Positions 11,355 to 22,262 of a stretch of 64,000 nt of DNA are shown in pieces. The stretch comes from Ophiodon elongatus. Taxonomy: Eukaryota; Chordata; Actinopteri; Perciformes; Hexagrammidae. The stretch is taken from NCBI GenBank assembly GCA_016806645.1, contig JACSYO010002161.1, positions 653,001 to 717,000 on the forward strand, read 5' to 3'. A program made the translations under genes and the position numbers. Position 1 is the first letter of the stretch; the number at the start of each line of letters is the position of its first letter. The notes beneath the pieces were generated by a model. That model saw only the letters and a list, made by a program, of their open reading frames with translations, was not told where the DNA came from and made no database searches.

Positions 11355-11380
11355 GTGCTGGGCCCCACGTTGGGTGCCGG
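11355..11380 (-). promoter_or_regulatory. Primer-binding site region of the Gmr1-like element
   Basis: Directly after the 5' LTR on the minus strand comes ccggcacccaacgtggggc, which resembles the TGGYGCCCAACGTGGGGC-type primer sites of vertebrate Ty3/gypsy elements with a mismatch. Which tRNA primes was not determined. Confidence 0.6.
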
Positions 11381-11654
11381 TGTAACAAGTCTGTGTTACC
11401 TCGGTGGGTTCTTCTGCGTACAAATAAGCCAGCACACTCAAATAACATTTGTCAATGTCTTTATTTAATTGCTCGGTAGTTCTGCCAGCCCGTGTCTCCT
11501 GCTCCCTCCACCCGTCCATTTAATATGGGAGAGACACGATCCCCCGATTAACACCAGGTGAGGCTGATTAAGCCTCTTCCCGGCCCCATTCCCTGAACCA
11601 CTCCCCCACTCCGTCCCCTCTGCAGCTGAGCCCAACCACGCCCCCGCCACCACA
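11381..11654 (-). repeat. 5' LTR of the Gmr1-like element, full length (274 bp)
   Basis: TG...CA ends, followed by the GATGC duplication at 11655-11659. Plus-strand landmarks are tgtaacaagtctgtgttacc at the left, a central caataacattt/tttatttaatt block and gcctcttcccggccccattc near the right. The shorter solo LTR at 40408-40554 shares both ends. Confidence 0.92.
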
Positions 11655-11959
11655 GATGCTCTTCTTTGTAGTCCATCTTCTGAACATTGTAGTTTCACCG
11701 CTGCAGACTGATGTCACTAACATGCGTCTGCCGTCGCATCAGAACTTCGTAGCTTAATGAAAGTGGAGTTGGATTCGCTAAACACCGCGGTTGTCTTTTC
11801 CTAACTCCTCATGAATTCTCCTTCCCATCTTTCCTTGACCCCGTAATGTTTTCCACAGAAGTCAAGGAAAAGTGGTTAAGAATAGACGTTAGGAGGTCAT
11901 TTTTTGGACTATTCGAATCCAGCCAGTGTCTTACTGAACTTCCGCTTGAGCTTCATTTT

Positions 11960-12045
11960 AGGGTCGCAGGGTCACTGGAGCCGATACCAGCGGACATTGG
12001 GCGAAGGCAGGGTACACCCTGGACAGGTCGCCAGTTTATAATTCA
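11960..12045 (+). repeat. Short dispersed teleost repeat fragment
   Basis: The stretch gggtcactggagccgatacc to gtacaccctggacaggtcgc resembles a very common teleost repeat motif (ggagcctatcccagc...acaccctggacaggtcgccag). It lies inside the hAT remnant right of the TIR element. Class unknown. Confidence 0.5.
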
Positions 12046-12263
12046 TCCTGTTAAATTTGAAAACTGACGATAAATATTGTTGAGATATTATTCAATTGAA
12101 CTTTCCTTATTTGATTTGACAGTCAGTTGTTGGCTTCTACAATACATATGGCAATAAATCAGAGCGCAAGTTAGACATTATTGTGATGTTCCGGATCTTT
12201 GCATGAGGAAATGTTCTCAAACTGGACCTCGTTGAACATCAATTGAATACCCCTGCTCTATAT

Positions 12264-12444
12264 TGTACAATCCAATAAGGTTGATGATAGCCTGGATTGG
12301 CGGTAAGACGATCTCATAGCAATCACAGTTAATGTGCAAACCGGTGCATTAGACAAATATTGTGCTTCATTTACTCAAAAAAGCATTGCCTCTGAACATA
12401 ATCCAATCAGCGACATTGGGAAATTAATTGTTGAATTTTTGTCT
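12264..12444. other. No recognised feature
   Basis: Unique-looking DNA between the hAT right end and a Tc1-like scrap. Confidence 0.35.
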
Positions 12445-12522
12445 GGAGACCCGTGGTGGCACAACATCGTACTAACTCAGTTGATGTTGGGTTTTCCTTA
12501 ATTTGTCACCAATGTGTATTTA
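12445..12522 (+). mobile_element. Tc1/mariner-like 3' fragment
   Basis: Blocks gtggtggcacaacatcgtac and gatgttgggttttccttaat then ttgtcacc resemble the 3' end of the same Tc1-like family as the scrap at 290-375, including its post-ORF sequence. Confidence 0.45.
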
Positions 12523-12656
12523 CTACCAACTTTCAGTCGTAGTCCATCATGTCTAAAAATGACAGGGATTGTGTGAGGTTCAGTTTGGTCTCTATTGGGC
12601 TACTGAAGGAAGCTGGGATGAACTGGCAAATGGCATTCAGAGTACAGCAATATTAC

Positions 12657-12657
<1 letters not shown>

Positions 12658-12732
<75 letters not shown>
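12658..12732. repeat. (CA)n microsatellite, ~75 bp
   Basis: Nearly perfect dinucleotide run; it produces spurious Thr-His ORFs. Confidence 0.98.
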
Positions 12733-12736
<4 letters not shown>

Positions 12737-13214
12737 AATTTCATACACTGCAAATTCAGAAGTGAGGCACTGTTGAATAGAAGAAAACAAACTATTCATT
12801 GGCTCTCTCCCTCTGTTTCATTCATTCATTCTGCCCGTCATTTCTTTCTGTCTTCCATCGGCCAGCGGGTGGCTGCAAAATGAGAATGGGGTCAACCTCT
12901 CCTCATTTACCTAACAAAAGACTGGAAAAAAAGAGAAAGAAAGAGGAGCTGACGGCTGTCACGAAGAGAAAGAGAGAGGGGATCCAAGACAGATGACCTG
13001 CAGCTTCGCTCTGAAAAGTTTCATTCCATTACATCTCACACAATCCACATCATGTCAGCACCTACAATTACTGTCCGCATCAAACAGCATAATAGGAAGT
13101 CGAATCATCAAAGAGCATTTGGAGAGTGATCAATGATGGCTTCCTACCTTCCACCACTGAAACAAGACTGATGACGAGATCATTAAGTTATTCTGGTCAT
13201 GACGGGAGTATGAT
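12733..13214. other. No recognised feature
   Basis: Unique-looking DNA, no domain or repeat recognised. The pyrimidine-rich first half (ctctctccctctgtttcatt) is not part of an evident splice site. Confidence 0.35.
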
Positions 13215-13235
13215 TGTGGGTGTGTGTGTGTGTGA

Positions 13236-13282
<47 letters not shown>

Positions 13283-13298
13283 TGTGTGTGTGTGTGCG
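13215..13298. repeat. Compound (TG)n(CGTG)n microsatellite
   Basis: TG run, then about a dozen TGCG/CGTG tetramers, then TG again. The CpG-bearing tetramer array is out of place in otherwise CpG-poor DNA. Confidence 0.95.
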
Positions 13299-15419
13299 AT
13301 CAAGGTGATGCACCACATCCTGCAGAGAGAAAGGGTTCCAAAGCAGCTTCTCTTACTACACCCACACCTTCTCTATCAGCTCACTTTTGGACTTGTGTTC
13401 ATTATAATATTTGAGCCAGACATTGGCCACACCTATAGAGAGTAGGATTTGAACTGAATTTAAATCACAAGAAATAGAAATTATTATTCAAGGCAATTTA
13501 ATTTTCATTGCAACCAACAAATTATGTTCATATGCATTTCCAAAGTTTTTCGAGGAATGGTCAAGCTGCCCCGCTTGACATCCACCCCCAATATTAATAA
13601 TAACTGTTGGCTTTTATGTTGAAAATAAATAAACAAAAATAGAATTAATGTCAATATTTGACTTGGTACAGGGCAGATACTTTGTAGTAAAGGACTTCAT
13701 CTAGATCATAAGCAAAAAGCAGGGTCAGAACCTAATTTACCTTCTTTGGTCTGAAATAACTGTCACTCTATTCAAGAACCCTTGACCCTTGACCCCTTGG
13801 GCCTGTGGCCGGCAGACCTGAGCAGCAACAAGATTTCTGCTGGAAAATGGAGACTGTCCTCCCATGAAGAACAACAGCATCAGTCATTTCATGAAGAGCC
13901 CCAGAACGACAAAATGTTTAAATGGCGGGAGTTTTTATGACTGCAGGAAGTCAGGTGTGCACAAAGTCCACATAGGGTGGAAGTAGCAGGGAATGGATGG
14001 GCCAATCAAACTACTATAGTCACAATTTTCACTCAAAAATAGTACTCCAGTATTTAAAACAATGATAAAAAAATGGATTTATACAATTAATGGCAACGGT
14101 TGGTAATTTTATACATAAATGTAACGATAATTTCATACCCATCATTTTGGTAAATTTTGTCTTCTTAATAATCTTGACATTAATTGGCTTTTTTTATATG
14201 GGGGTTAACATTTCAGATTTCCTATCAAGGTGAGGAGATCAGCGGACACCTCTCTTTTCTCCACATGAACAAAGACACAGCTCATATCAGCGTAAATAAC
14301 ACGCTTGCAAAATTATGGCTCTTTCCTCGTCACAAAAAAAAAGGTGTAGAAAAACTACTTTCATTGCATCGCTGGTCTGTGTCTGGTGTTGTAATTTTGT
14401 GGTGCTGGATGAACAGCCCCGTTAATTGCACTTAACAAGCATCTCTTCTCATTTGTCCCGGTTACCCAATGCTGGAGTTAGACTACACAATATGGGCAAG
14501 ATTATAGCCCGACCTGGCACACTTAGGGCTTTGGACAACTGACGAGATTTGTTTTTGCCTTCCATGACGTGTTCTATCATGTCCATGACGTTGACCAATA
14601 GGGGCACAGAGCATAGAACCAATAGACAAACAGTTCTGTGGACTCCCTGAGAAGAACTACCCACTTGGGATCTCCCCCCGAGAACTACATACCGATGAAT
14701 TCACATGGAATCAGGCAGCGCACAGACAGAAAACGTCTTCTGGACTGCACGGGGAAAAGAAACAGTCCAGAAGAATGGCAGGACGGCAAAACGTAACACA
14801 CATGACGATACTGCTATGGAGAGGGAAATAAAATCAAATATTATGCGTCTCGTATTTCATGCAATTATTCTCTATAACATGAAACTTTTTCCTAATATTC
14901 AATTGCAAACTTAAAAAACGTTCTCCTTGTGCGAGGGAGCTACGTAACTGTATTCTCTGCCTCACCTAATTTTACCGTCCTGCTCTCGTCCACTAAAATC
15001 ATATCCGGTTTGCCATCTACCGTCCGCCTGATCCCATGTGAATGTGGCATAAGTGAAGCAATTTTTCATGATCGAGATCAAGGACATGTTGCTTTGACAG
15101 CAACTCTAGAAGCAACCTACTGGACAATGGAGAGTTTGCATCCTGTTGCAGGCCAAACAATTAATGTTTGGTTTTCTTTTCAACTATGCAGGATAACTGG
15201 ATGCTTTATCCACAGTTTGTGTTGTTGTGCTGGATCACACTACATGATATTATTTATCTTAACAGATGTCAATGTGTCAAAAAGCATCAACTGTACCTGT
15301 CCCATGTTCGACCATGATCATGTTGTACATGACACGGAATACCGAATTATTAATACATTTTTAAGTGAGAAAGATGATCTGTTTTGATTAAGTCTAGGAA
15401 CAGTTTTAGCTCATTAAAT
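13299..15419. other. No recognised feature
   Basis: Two kilobases without a recognisable gene. The 152-codon frame at 14929-15387 opens on GTG and has no domain I know. No repeat family was recognised. Confidence 0.35.
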
Positions 15420-15650
15420 CTAAGTGGACAACCTGTTCTCACTTCCAACTCATCAAATACCTCCGCTTGGCGTCTAACACGGAGGAACATTGGGCTTTCA
15501 GATAACTCCAGCAAGAAAGTCCGCTTAGGAAGTATCTCGGTGTGGATGGTTGGGTCAGACAAACACACACTTTCACCCAGCAGACACATGTGAAACAGAC
15601 TTAACATTGACTTATTTTACCCTAGTTCTGTTACTTAACTTGCATACTTA
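15420..15650 (+). repeat. Dispersed repeat family R1 copy (5' portion)
   Basis: Has acctgttctcacttccaact and catcaaatacctccgcttgg, matching 45800 (acccgttctcacaaccaact) and 19260 (ctcgtcaattaccgccgctt). Later come gtgaaacagacttaacattg and acttattttaccctag, as in R1 copies at 2770 and 46060. Confidence 0.5.
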
Positions 15651-15962
15651 AAGGTAGGGTTAGTAATCTTCGCAAATCTTTTTTTTTATCATTTTGTTGA
15701 AATTCTCATCACAGAATCGAATGCTCGAAAAAAAAAAAAGAATCCGGTATTGGACAGGCTACCTGCTCTGACAGCTGGGTGTAGTAACAATATTCATGTT
15801 CGTTGTTTATGTTCAGTATGATCATGTTGGGGAAGTGGCTTTGACGGGAGGACAACTTGATTTAGCAACTTTTGGAGCTAATGCTGCTAGCTACTTTCAC
15901 AAGTAAAAAGTTGTCAACAGTGGGTTGGGTTGTCTGTTGGATGATTTTACAAATCTGTCATA
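15651..15962 (-). repeat. Dispersed repeat family R2 copy
   Basis: On the minus strand it reads tagctagcagcattagctcc, aaaagttgctaaatc and catactgaacataaacaacg. These match plus-strand 28766-28860 and 58580-58610. Class unknown. Confidence 0.6.
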
Positions 15963-16921
15963 CCGTTACACCACATAATGTGTAATTTACGTAACAAGTG
16001 TCAAGTAGATTTGAGATCCCAGAAGAGCTGCCCTGAGTGAAAGGCATATATACTGGACTATAAAATCAGGCCAAGGAACACAGAGCGTATATCAAAAATG
16101 AGTATAACCTAAGTGTTGTTTTAGCATTTGTGTGTTGTGATTTAATACCCATAAGGTAATATTTAAAATTCTGTATGTGTGTGCATTAACTTGTCTTGCA
16201 GATGATTCTGCATAGAGTGTGTTTAGGGAAAGGGAATTGTTGTGGCTAGTGAATCAGGCTAGCCTCACATTCTAACAATTGTTTATACACTGCAGGAACG
16301 CTCTGCTCACATCCGTGCATGAAGGAATATTGGCCTTTCGGCTGAAATCCTTAACTTTGCTAAATACTCTTTGCTTTTTTAAAGAAGGACAAACCTTAGT
16401 AACGTTTGTATTGAATACTTTTATTTAATTCTATGGACTGAAAGCACTGACTGGGTGGAAACTGAAAGGTTTCCTCATACGATCGGCTCAGTGAAGTAAT
16501 CACGTTCCTCTTATCTAACGAAGAGAGTGTACCCTGTTGAGGTCATATGTGTGTGTGTGAATCTAAAGCACTGAATAAAAACATGAGCAACTGGGTGTGA
16601 GGATGTAAGGGAGGGGTGAGAGGCCGAAGAAAGAATAAAAAGAGATGACTCGAAGCATCGAGTTGAAATTCCTGCTTAGGACATTGCCTGACACTCAGCT
16701 GAGGGCATTGTCCAGCACAAGCATGGGAGGACTCTGTCTCTGCTCACGGATCAAAGGATACCGATCGTGGGTAGGAATTGGCGGACGGAGGTTCTCATAT
16801 TTCCCCCTGCCGGAATTATAAGGATTGGAAGGATTCTGTTTTCTGGGATTTTGTATGGAGTCTGGAGAATCGCAGACGGTACTTCTAATCCTGGCAGGAA
16901 GAGTCGGGGTGTCCCGCCTAA
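15963..16921. other. No recognised feature
   Basis: No gene recognised. Two aataaa signals near 16570 and 16635 are not tied to any transcript evidence. Confidence 0.35.
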
Positions 16922-17518
16922 AGGTGCGTTCGCACCAAAAGTGAAAAATTTTTCGCGCGATGAGATTACATACAAAGTCAATGCACAGATGCGAAATGGT
17001 TGCGGATACGCAAATTTTCGCCATGCGGCGGGAACTCGCGCGAATGACGCAACGCAAATAATTTGCTTATTCGCGTGAGTTGAAATTTTTCAACTTGGGC
17101 GAAAAATTCGTGTGACGCTGAGTTGCGAAAGCCAATCAGTGTTGAGAAGCTCCGCCCGTCATCACCGCCGTCCTGCCGTTGCTGATCAGAAACTATGGAG
17201 GAGAAGTCGATAGACTGGAAGTGGCTGTCCTCCAGACGCAGCTCCTGGAGAAGCTGTGTGCGGACTACGGATAATATTATGAACCCAGACATCAGGACGT
17301 TTGATGTTCCAACGTTTGTGGGACTTCCACAACATGTACAAAGCAGAACTAGTGGTTATTTCTTCCACGGTGGATGGCAGAAAGGAACTATTTCCACGGA
17401 GATAAGCCACGCCCCCTCTCCGGTGGCGAGTCTAGTGCGAAAAAGCGAAAAAGCAAAATAACCACAAATAGTCCGGCGATGAAATTCAAGCGAAAAACCT
17501 TTTGGTGTGAACGCACCT
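16922..17518. mobile_element. PIF/Harbinger-type MITE with TAA target duplication
   Basis: The left end is aggtgcgttcgcaccaaaag. The right end is its near-perfect inverse, cttttggtgtgaacgcacct. TAA lies on both sides (16919-16921 and 17519-17521). A 3-bp TWA duplication is the PIF/Harbinger signature. The 597-bp interior is rich in cgcg/ttcgcg and has no transposase domain, so it is non-autonomous. The terminal motif is itself partly palindromic (ggtgcgttcgcacc). Confidence 0.82.
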
Positions 17519-17521
17519 TAA

Positions 17522-18119
17522 GACCGAATGGGTCAGTCCCCCCCCCCCGACTACCACCAAATGGACTCTTCCACCCAACCTCGGCTCAGTTATGTTATGA
17601 TCAATCGTTAATGTAATCACATGAAGTATATAATTGAGCTGTTGCTGTGCCCCTGCTAATAATCCTGCAATAAATATATAATCTGCATTTAAAGCAAAGT
17701 AGTCCTAAGAGTTCATCATAGAGAAGTAGTGAAATGTACTTATGGTTGTAAAAAGTTAAGTACTACTGTGTGCGTAACATCAATATAGTTCTGAACGGTT
17801 ATTCTGGTTCCTAGTCCACTAACAGACCCCTAAAGCTAAATCCTAGCTATTAAAACCTATCCTGGCACCTTACCAAGAGCCCAGGTCCATTAGAGGAAAG
17901 CTGCCATAACTGACGTGACTGATAGCTGCATTTGGCTAAGAGGGCCTCCCTGTTGAATGTAGTTGTGAGTGGAAGCAGGGTAGACGTCAGGAGGGACGGC
18001 AGTGAGCAACCCAGGCGAGTTTCCTCGACACCAGCTTAAATAGATCTCCAAACATCCGGACCCTTTGAACAGAGAGCTGGTTAATTAGATAGTCCTGTAA
18101 AAGGGGCTTATCTCTCAGA
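17522..18119. other. No recognised feature
   Basis: Begins with a run of about twelve C. No gene or clear repeat family recognised; 17755-17900 may be a weak R1 scrap. Confidence 0.35.
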
Positions 18120-18260
18120 TCTAACACAAGCATACTTATTCAAACACACAATCTTTTTCTAGACCTAAGCAAGTAGTTTTGTTTTATAAGTAAACCTAGA
18201 AACTAAGTAAACCTACATTGGAAGTTTATTCTTGAAATGACACTATGCATGGAATGAGCG
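18120..18260 (+). repeat. R1 family fragment
   Basis: Blocks catacttattcaaacacaca, ctaagcaagtagttttg and tttattcttgaaatgacact parallel 2845-2950 (atacttattttaacccaaac, aagtagttttgcccaag, tttattttgaaaatacacta). Confidence 0.5.
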
Positions 18261-18542
18261 GAAACTAACACGATGTCCCTCAAAACGACCAAAACTGGTT
18301 CCTAGAGCGTCATAATCGGAAGCTTAGGGCCACTGAGCAAGTAATTGTATTTTACGAGTTTGGAGAGAGAATGTGTTCCACTGGAACCCCATTTGCTGCA
18401 AACTAGTGTCCAGTGAATGAAATAAATGTGTGTGTGCTGCCTCATATTCCTCAGGCAGGAAGAACAGAAAGAGAAACAGGGAGGAATGAAAGAGGAGGGA
18501 AGAACAGAATATTGTTAGATGACAAATGAAGGAGCAGCCATC

Positions 18543-18574
18543 CAGTCAGTCAGTCAGTCAGTCAGTCAGTCAGA
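18543..18574. repeat. (CAGT)n microsatellite
   Basis: Eight perfect CAGT tetramers. Confidence 0.95.
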
Positions 18575-19255
18575 GACAACAGCTCGCTGTCACAGTTCTC
18601 TCTCACAGCTGCTGATATCTTCATACAAATAATCATAATTTACATTCTAATTAAAAATCATCATTATGTTGATCATTTACATCCTAATGAAATACATTTG
18701 CATGGTAATCACAGCGGGACGGTATTGTGACAGGGAAGCATTCTGCCTTTTCACAGACAAATGAAGAGACAGAAAACAGAGCGGGCCGACAGAGAGATAA
18801 AGGAAAACTGAAATGAAACTGCACAGAGCAGATGGGAATCGGTTCTTTGTCTGATTCACTTTGACATCTTTATTTCAATCAGGGGGAGGGTCTTTTTCCC
18901 CCTCAGAGACCACTGTACACACAGGCCTTAATAAATAAACTCTTATTGTGATGAGAGCTGCTGTCCTGCAGCCTCTGATAACAACCAAATAAAAGACCTG
19001 GGGGTTGTGATCACAATGGAAGCTTGTCAACTGTCAATGGAGAATTATTTCATCAATGGAGGAATCCTATCAAAGCAATTATTCACTCATTCAATCTCCC
19101 TCCACTGAGCTCTTCACTGTGAAATAAATAAAAATAATTTCACTTAGCTGATATCAAGGCTGAGTATTCTCACAGCTCCACATAATGATTTAAATGAGTT
19201 TTGCTTCCACATTTGGCACACATCACCTCCATATTATGCACATTTAAAACCAATA
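18575..19255. other. No gene; possible conserved non-coding element
   Basis: Repeat-free, AT-rich, with many homeodomain-type TAAT/ATTA cores, an octamer-like atttgcat near 18697, and several tgatcac/tgacag sites. This composition is common in vertebrate developmental enhancers, but nothing here proves it. Confidence 0.25.
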
Positions 19256-19625
19256 CATACACCTAACTCGTCAATTACCGCCGCTTGCTCAGCGGCCCCG
19301 ACCTTCAAAAATGCCGCTCTAGGAACCCCTCTAGTGTCAGCATTGAACCTGTCAGGGATGGCAGGTCAGCTTAAGGTCGTTACGTGCATAGTGTCTTTTC
19401 AAAATAAACTTTAAAATAAAAACATTAACGACTTCAAATATAGTTTAAGCTCATTATTTACATGCAATCTATTTTCAAAATAAACTTCCAAATGTAGGTT
19501 TACTTAGATTTTAAGTATACCTACGCAAGAAAAGTACCTCGTTAGGTTTAGGCAACAAAGGTACTTGGTTAAGTTTAGGAAAAGATGGTTTGGGTTTAAA
19601 TTAGTACGTTTGTTCAGCTGATTTA
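19256..19625 (+). repeat. R1 family copy, rearranged
   Basis: Starts ctcgtcaattaccgccgctt, the R1 5' motif. It then contains cttttcaaaataaactt twice (19397 and 19471) and ggtttaggcaacaaaggtac, in the reverse sense to the R1 blocks at 2870-2950. It looks like a rearranged or back-to-back copy. Confidence 0.5.
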
Positions 19626-20579
19626 TGTGTTTCCTCGTGGGTGGCCAAATTAAGTGAAGCCCACCAAGGATTGTCATGAAAAATTACTTTTATTGCGCTT
19701 GCTTTAGTAGCAAAAACAAAAGACAAATATGGATCGATCCGACTGGAACCCCCTGGTTTAAAAACTAACGTATGGAAGCATTTCGCTTCTTCTTCTAAGC
19801 AAATCACAAAGTAGATTGAAACTTTTTTTGCCAAGGATTTGCGCCCCTACACAGTTATTGAGAATCAAAGCTTTCGAACAATGTTACACACTTTTGAACG
19901 GATACAACATTCTTCTCTATGTTTTTACCTACACAGTGATACTCTACAACCAAACCAAAGCTAAAGTCATGGAGTCACTGAGGAAGGTAGTACCACACTA
20001 TGAGTGGGCAGTGTCTAGTGTAAACGTAACCGTGCACTTTATTACTGTATGTATAGTTTCACCACATGTTCCAGAAAGCATTATTTTTGTACGAGAGCTG
20101 AATGCTTTATTGTCTATAACAGGAGGATTTGTTTGAAAACAAGTCAATATTATTTATTTGTGAAGAGCCGCTTGTTACGTAACATGACTCAGAACATATT
20201 GAATTCTGTGTTTTTACTACGAGGATGCTGCTACAGGCCCCATTTTATTTATTTTCCTGTTGGTTCCCTTGCAATGCTAGAAATGTAAAACACTTCTTCT
20301 TTTTGTTACTAATATTTAATTAATAAAAGATAATCAGTTTTTTTTAATTATAAATCATTACAAATATGCAGAGTTTTAAAAATAGCAGATAGTTACAGTG
20401 AGAAAAAATAAATAATGTATAAAAGTGTTAATGCATCAAGAAGAATCGATAATGGTTTTATGATCGCATCACGTGAGGTGCCTAGAGATCCCCCCCCCCC
20501 TCCCCCACCACAAAGCATGTTTCACCAGACGGGGTCCTTGTTTCAAGATGGGCTGTATGGGTTGTCGACATCAGGCAGC
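19626..20579. other. No recognised feature
   Basis: The ORF at 19816-20136 has no recognisable domain. A 12-base C tract lies at about 20490. Confidence 0.35.
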
Positions 20580-21075
20580 GCTTACTATTATTTTATTGTC
20601 ATGTGCACAGTTAAACAGAGTTACTCCATACAATGAAAATCTTTACTAAGTCCTCCTTCTACACAAAATTACAATAACAGAGAATTACAATAACTTAAAA
20701 TACTAAAAAAGGAGGTAAATTCTAATAGTATATAAAAATATAAAATAAGGCACAGAAATGTGAGAACAGTTCACAGTGAATGTATAAAGTGCACTATGCA
20801 TTGTTGCAAATATTGCAAATCATGAGAGGTCCTTGAGCATAGAGTCATACATGAGCACACACAATATGAGGATGATGGGTCCAGCAGAATGCGAGATTAG
20901 CCGTGGACAAACACAGCACACACACACAACTAGATACATAATCTCCTCGCGAAGGAAAAAGAAGATAATAGGGCGTGCTGCTTACAGAAGTTAAAATCAG
21001 AATGAGTATTAATAGGGAAAGTACAACCGAGAAAACACATTTTATTGACTGTTTTATCCCGTAATTGAACACAAT
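20580..21075 (+). repeat. Dispersed repeat family R3 copy 1
   Basis: First half has the common teleost block ttattgtcatgtgcacagtt with an A-rich body. Second half has gaggtccttgagcatagagt, gatgatgggtccagcagaat and atacataatctcctcgcg. The latter blocks recur, same strand, at 23265-23420 and 39650-39800. Confidence 0.6.
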
Positions 21076-22069
21076 TGCATGTCTGTATGTAAGTATGTAT
21101 AACTACCGCTTAGCAAACGACAAACTAAACCGTAGGAGGAGGGCTAGTTAGATGTTAGCAGCCAGTGAGAGTGCTACTGCATGGCTAATAGTACTAACAG
21201 CCAACGGAACCAAACATACAGCAGGGCAGACAGTTTAACACAACTCAGTGTCCTCTTACTAGCTTTTCATGGAGCTTTCAGCTGTATCGTTGATTCTTCA
21301 TGGAGCTTCAGCAGATCGTCATGGAGATGGATCTGCTAGCATGCAAGGTCTGTGACTGCTGATTTCAACAGTAGTACTTTTAGGACGGATGAAGACAGTG
21401 TGATATTGTTGAAAGCTCTGAAAAAAAGCTAGTTAGGCACATTGTGTTGTTAAACTACTATTCCTAAACTCAAGAATGAAATTTTTAGTGATCTCTTGTT
21501 GACAGTGTGTTGTGCTGCCGTTGAAGGTTTCAAAGGCCAGACTGATTGAAATGTTCGACTACCTAATGGAGTGATAACCAAATGGCCATTCAGTTTGAAC
21601 ATCAGGCAGAGTTTTGGTGTGTCACACTAACTCCTGAGCGGAGCCTTGTAAAGGTCTTTGCTCTCAGTATTAGGGGCTTTTCTTCGGGACAAAAGAAGGG
21701 TTAGGCTGCTCTGCACATCAAATGTGGAGGTCAAACTGATCCACGTATTAAATGGAGGGGCTGGCCCGGGCCACACATCACACAGCGAGGCTGTACCGGG
21801 CCACACACTGGACACATTTAATCTGAGCCCTGGCTCTCCTATTGGGACAGAGAGCTCAGACGGACAACACACAGCCCAGCAGACTTACATCACCTCTGGC
21901 AGCTCGAGTGCTCCTTCTCTTCATGGCTTTTCTCCTTTTCTTACCTTCTACTGTGGACAATCTCCTTACACCACAATAGCATGGAGGATCCTTTTAGACC
22001 ACAATGCCGTGCTGCTGCAGCATGGACAATCCTGTCCGGCTACAAAGCACAACATTCTCTGCTGCTCAG
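21076..22069. other. No recognised gene
   Basis: Includes most of a 182-codon ORF (21658-22206) with no recognisable domain and a biased composition that runs into a degenerate repeat. Confidence 0.35.
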
Positions 22070-22262
22070 CTTCAATTAGCTGTGCTCTGATACATCTCAA
22101 TACAGCTCCAATACGGCTTCAGCAGAATTTAAATATGGCTCAAAACATCTCAATTCAACCTCAGTGCTTCTCAATGCAGCTTCAATACTCCGTCCCTACA
22201 TCTTAATACGGCTCAGTACATCTCAATGCAGCGGCAGCACATCTAAATGCGTCTTCAGAGCT
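22070..22262. repeat. Degenerate minisatellite, catctcaatacagctt-type units
   Basis: Repeated pieces such as catctcaatacagctcc, catctcaattcaacctc, tctcaatgcagcttc and catctcaatgcagcgg spaced by about 20-35 bp. The ORF through it is therefore likely fortuitous. Confidence 0.55.

Larger units (their letters stand above)
7092..11654 (-). mobile_element. Gmr1-like Ty3/gypsy LTR retrotransposon (IN upstream of RT)
   Basis: A 4.56-kb element transcribed leftward. LTRs are at 11381-11654 (5') and 7092-7206 (3', internally deleted). Both begin tgtaacaagtctgtgttacc and end ccgccaccaca on the plus strand. Flanking GATGC duplications lie at 7087-7091 and 11655-11659. The copy at 61120-61135 has a single GATGC, which is the empty site. 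Going 5' to 3' on the minus strand the order is gag with zinc knuckle, protease, integrase, reverse transcriptase, RNase H. Integrase before RT is diagnostic of the Gmr1 group. Two nonsense codons and several frameshifts show it is dead. Confidence 0.92.
6164..11924 (+). mobile_element. ~1.2-kb TIR DNA element copy A, split by an LTR retrotransposon
   Basis: Termini are ggctgcggtcgaatagtcc at the left and, reverse-complemented, ggctggattcgaatagtcc at the right. Removing the LTR element plus one GATGC leaves about 1193 bp. This aligns end to end, inverted, with the uninterrupted copy at 60870-62065 (about 1196 bp). Subterminal parts include a near-palindromic cctttcctttacgaaaggaa block and a short array of gatcaaactgctgtaaact units (6545-6600). 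No transposase is visible, so it is non-autonomous. Superfamily not resolved; clear target duplications were not found. Confidence 0.8.
5364..12255 (+). mobile_element. hAT (Charlie-like) element, host of nested insertions
   Basis: The left end begins caggggtgactaatagg and the right end finishes ...gaatacccctg, giving reverse-complement termini CAGGGGT. The flanks are ctatatat (5356-5363) and ctctatat (12256-12263), an 8-bp target duplication with one mismatch, as expected for hAT. Between the ends lie a BED-finger transposase fragment (5670-5913), a reverse-oriented SINE (about 5915-6075), and a ~1.2-kb TIR element (6164-11924) that holds an LTR retrotransposon. Most of the transposase is missing. 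The inner terminal sequences diverge after about 7 bases, so pairing of the two ends rests mainly on the target duplication. Confidence 0.7.

Noticed and set aside
7912..11385. Many plus-strand ORFs across the LTR element
   Set aside because: All lie antisense to gag or pol of the Gmr1-like element.
14929..15387. 152-codon ORF
   Set aside because: Opens on GTG, no recognisable domain, no repeat or splice support.
21658..22206. 182-codon ORF
   Set aside because: No domain; its last third is a degenerate tandem repeat. Kept only as unexplained sequence.
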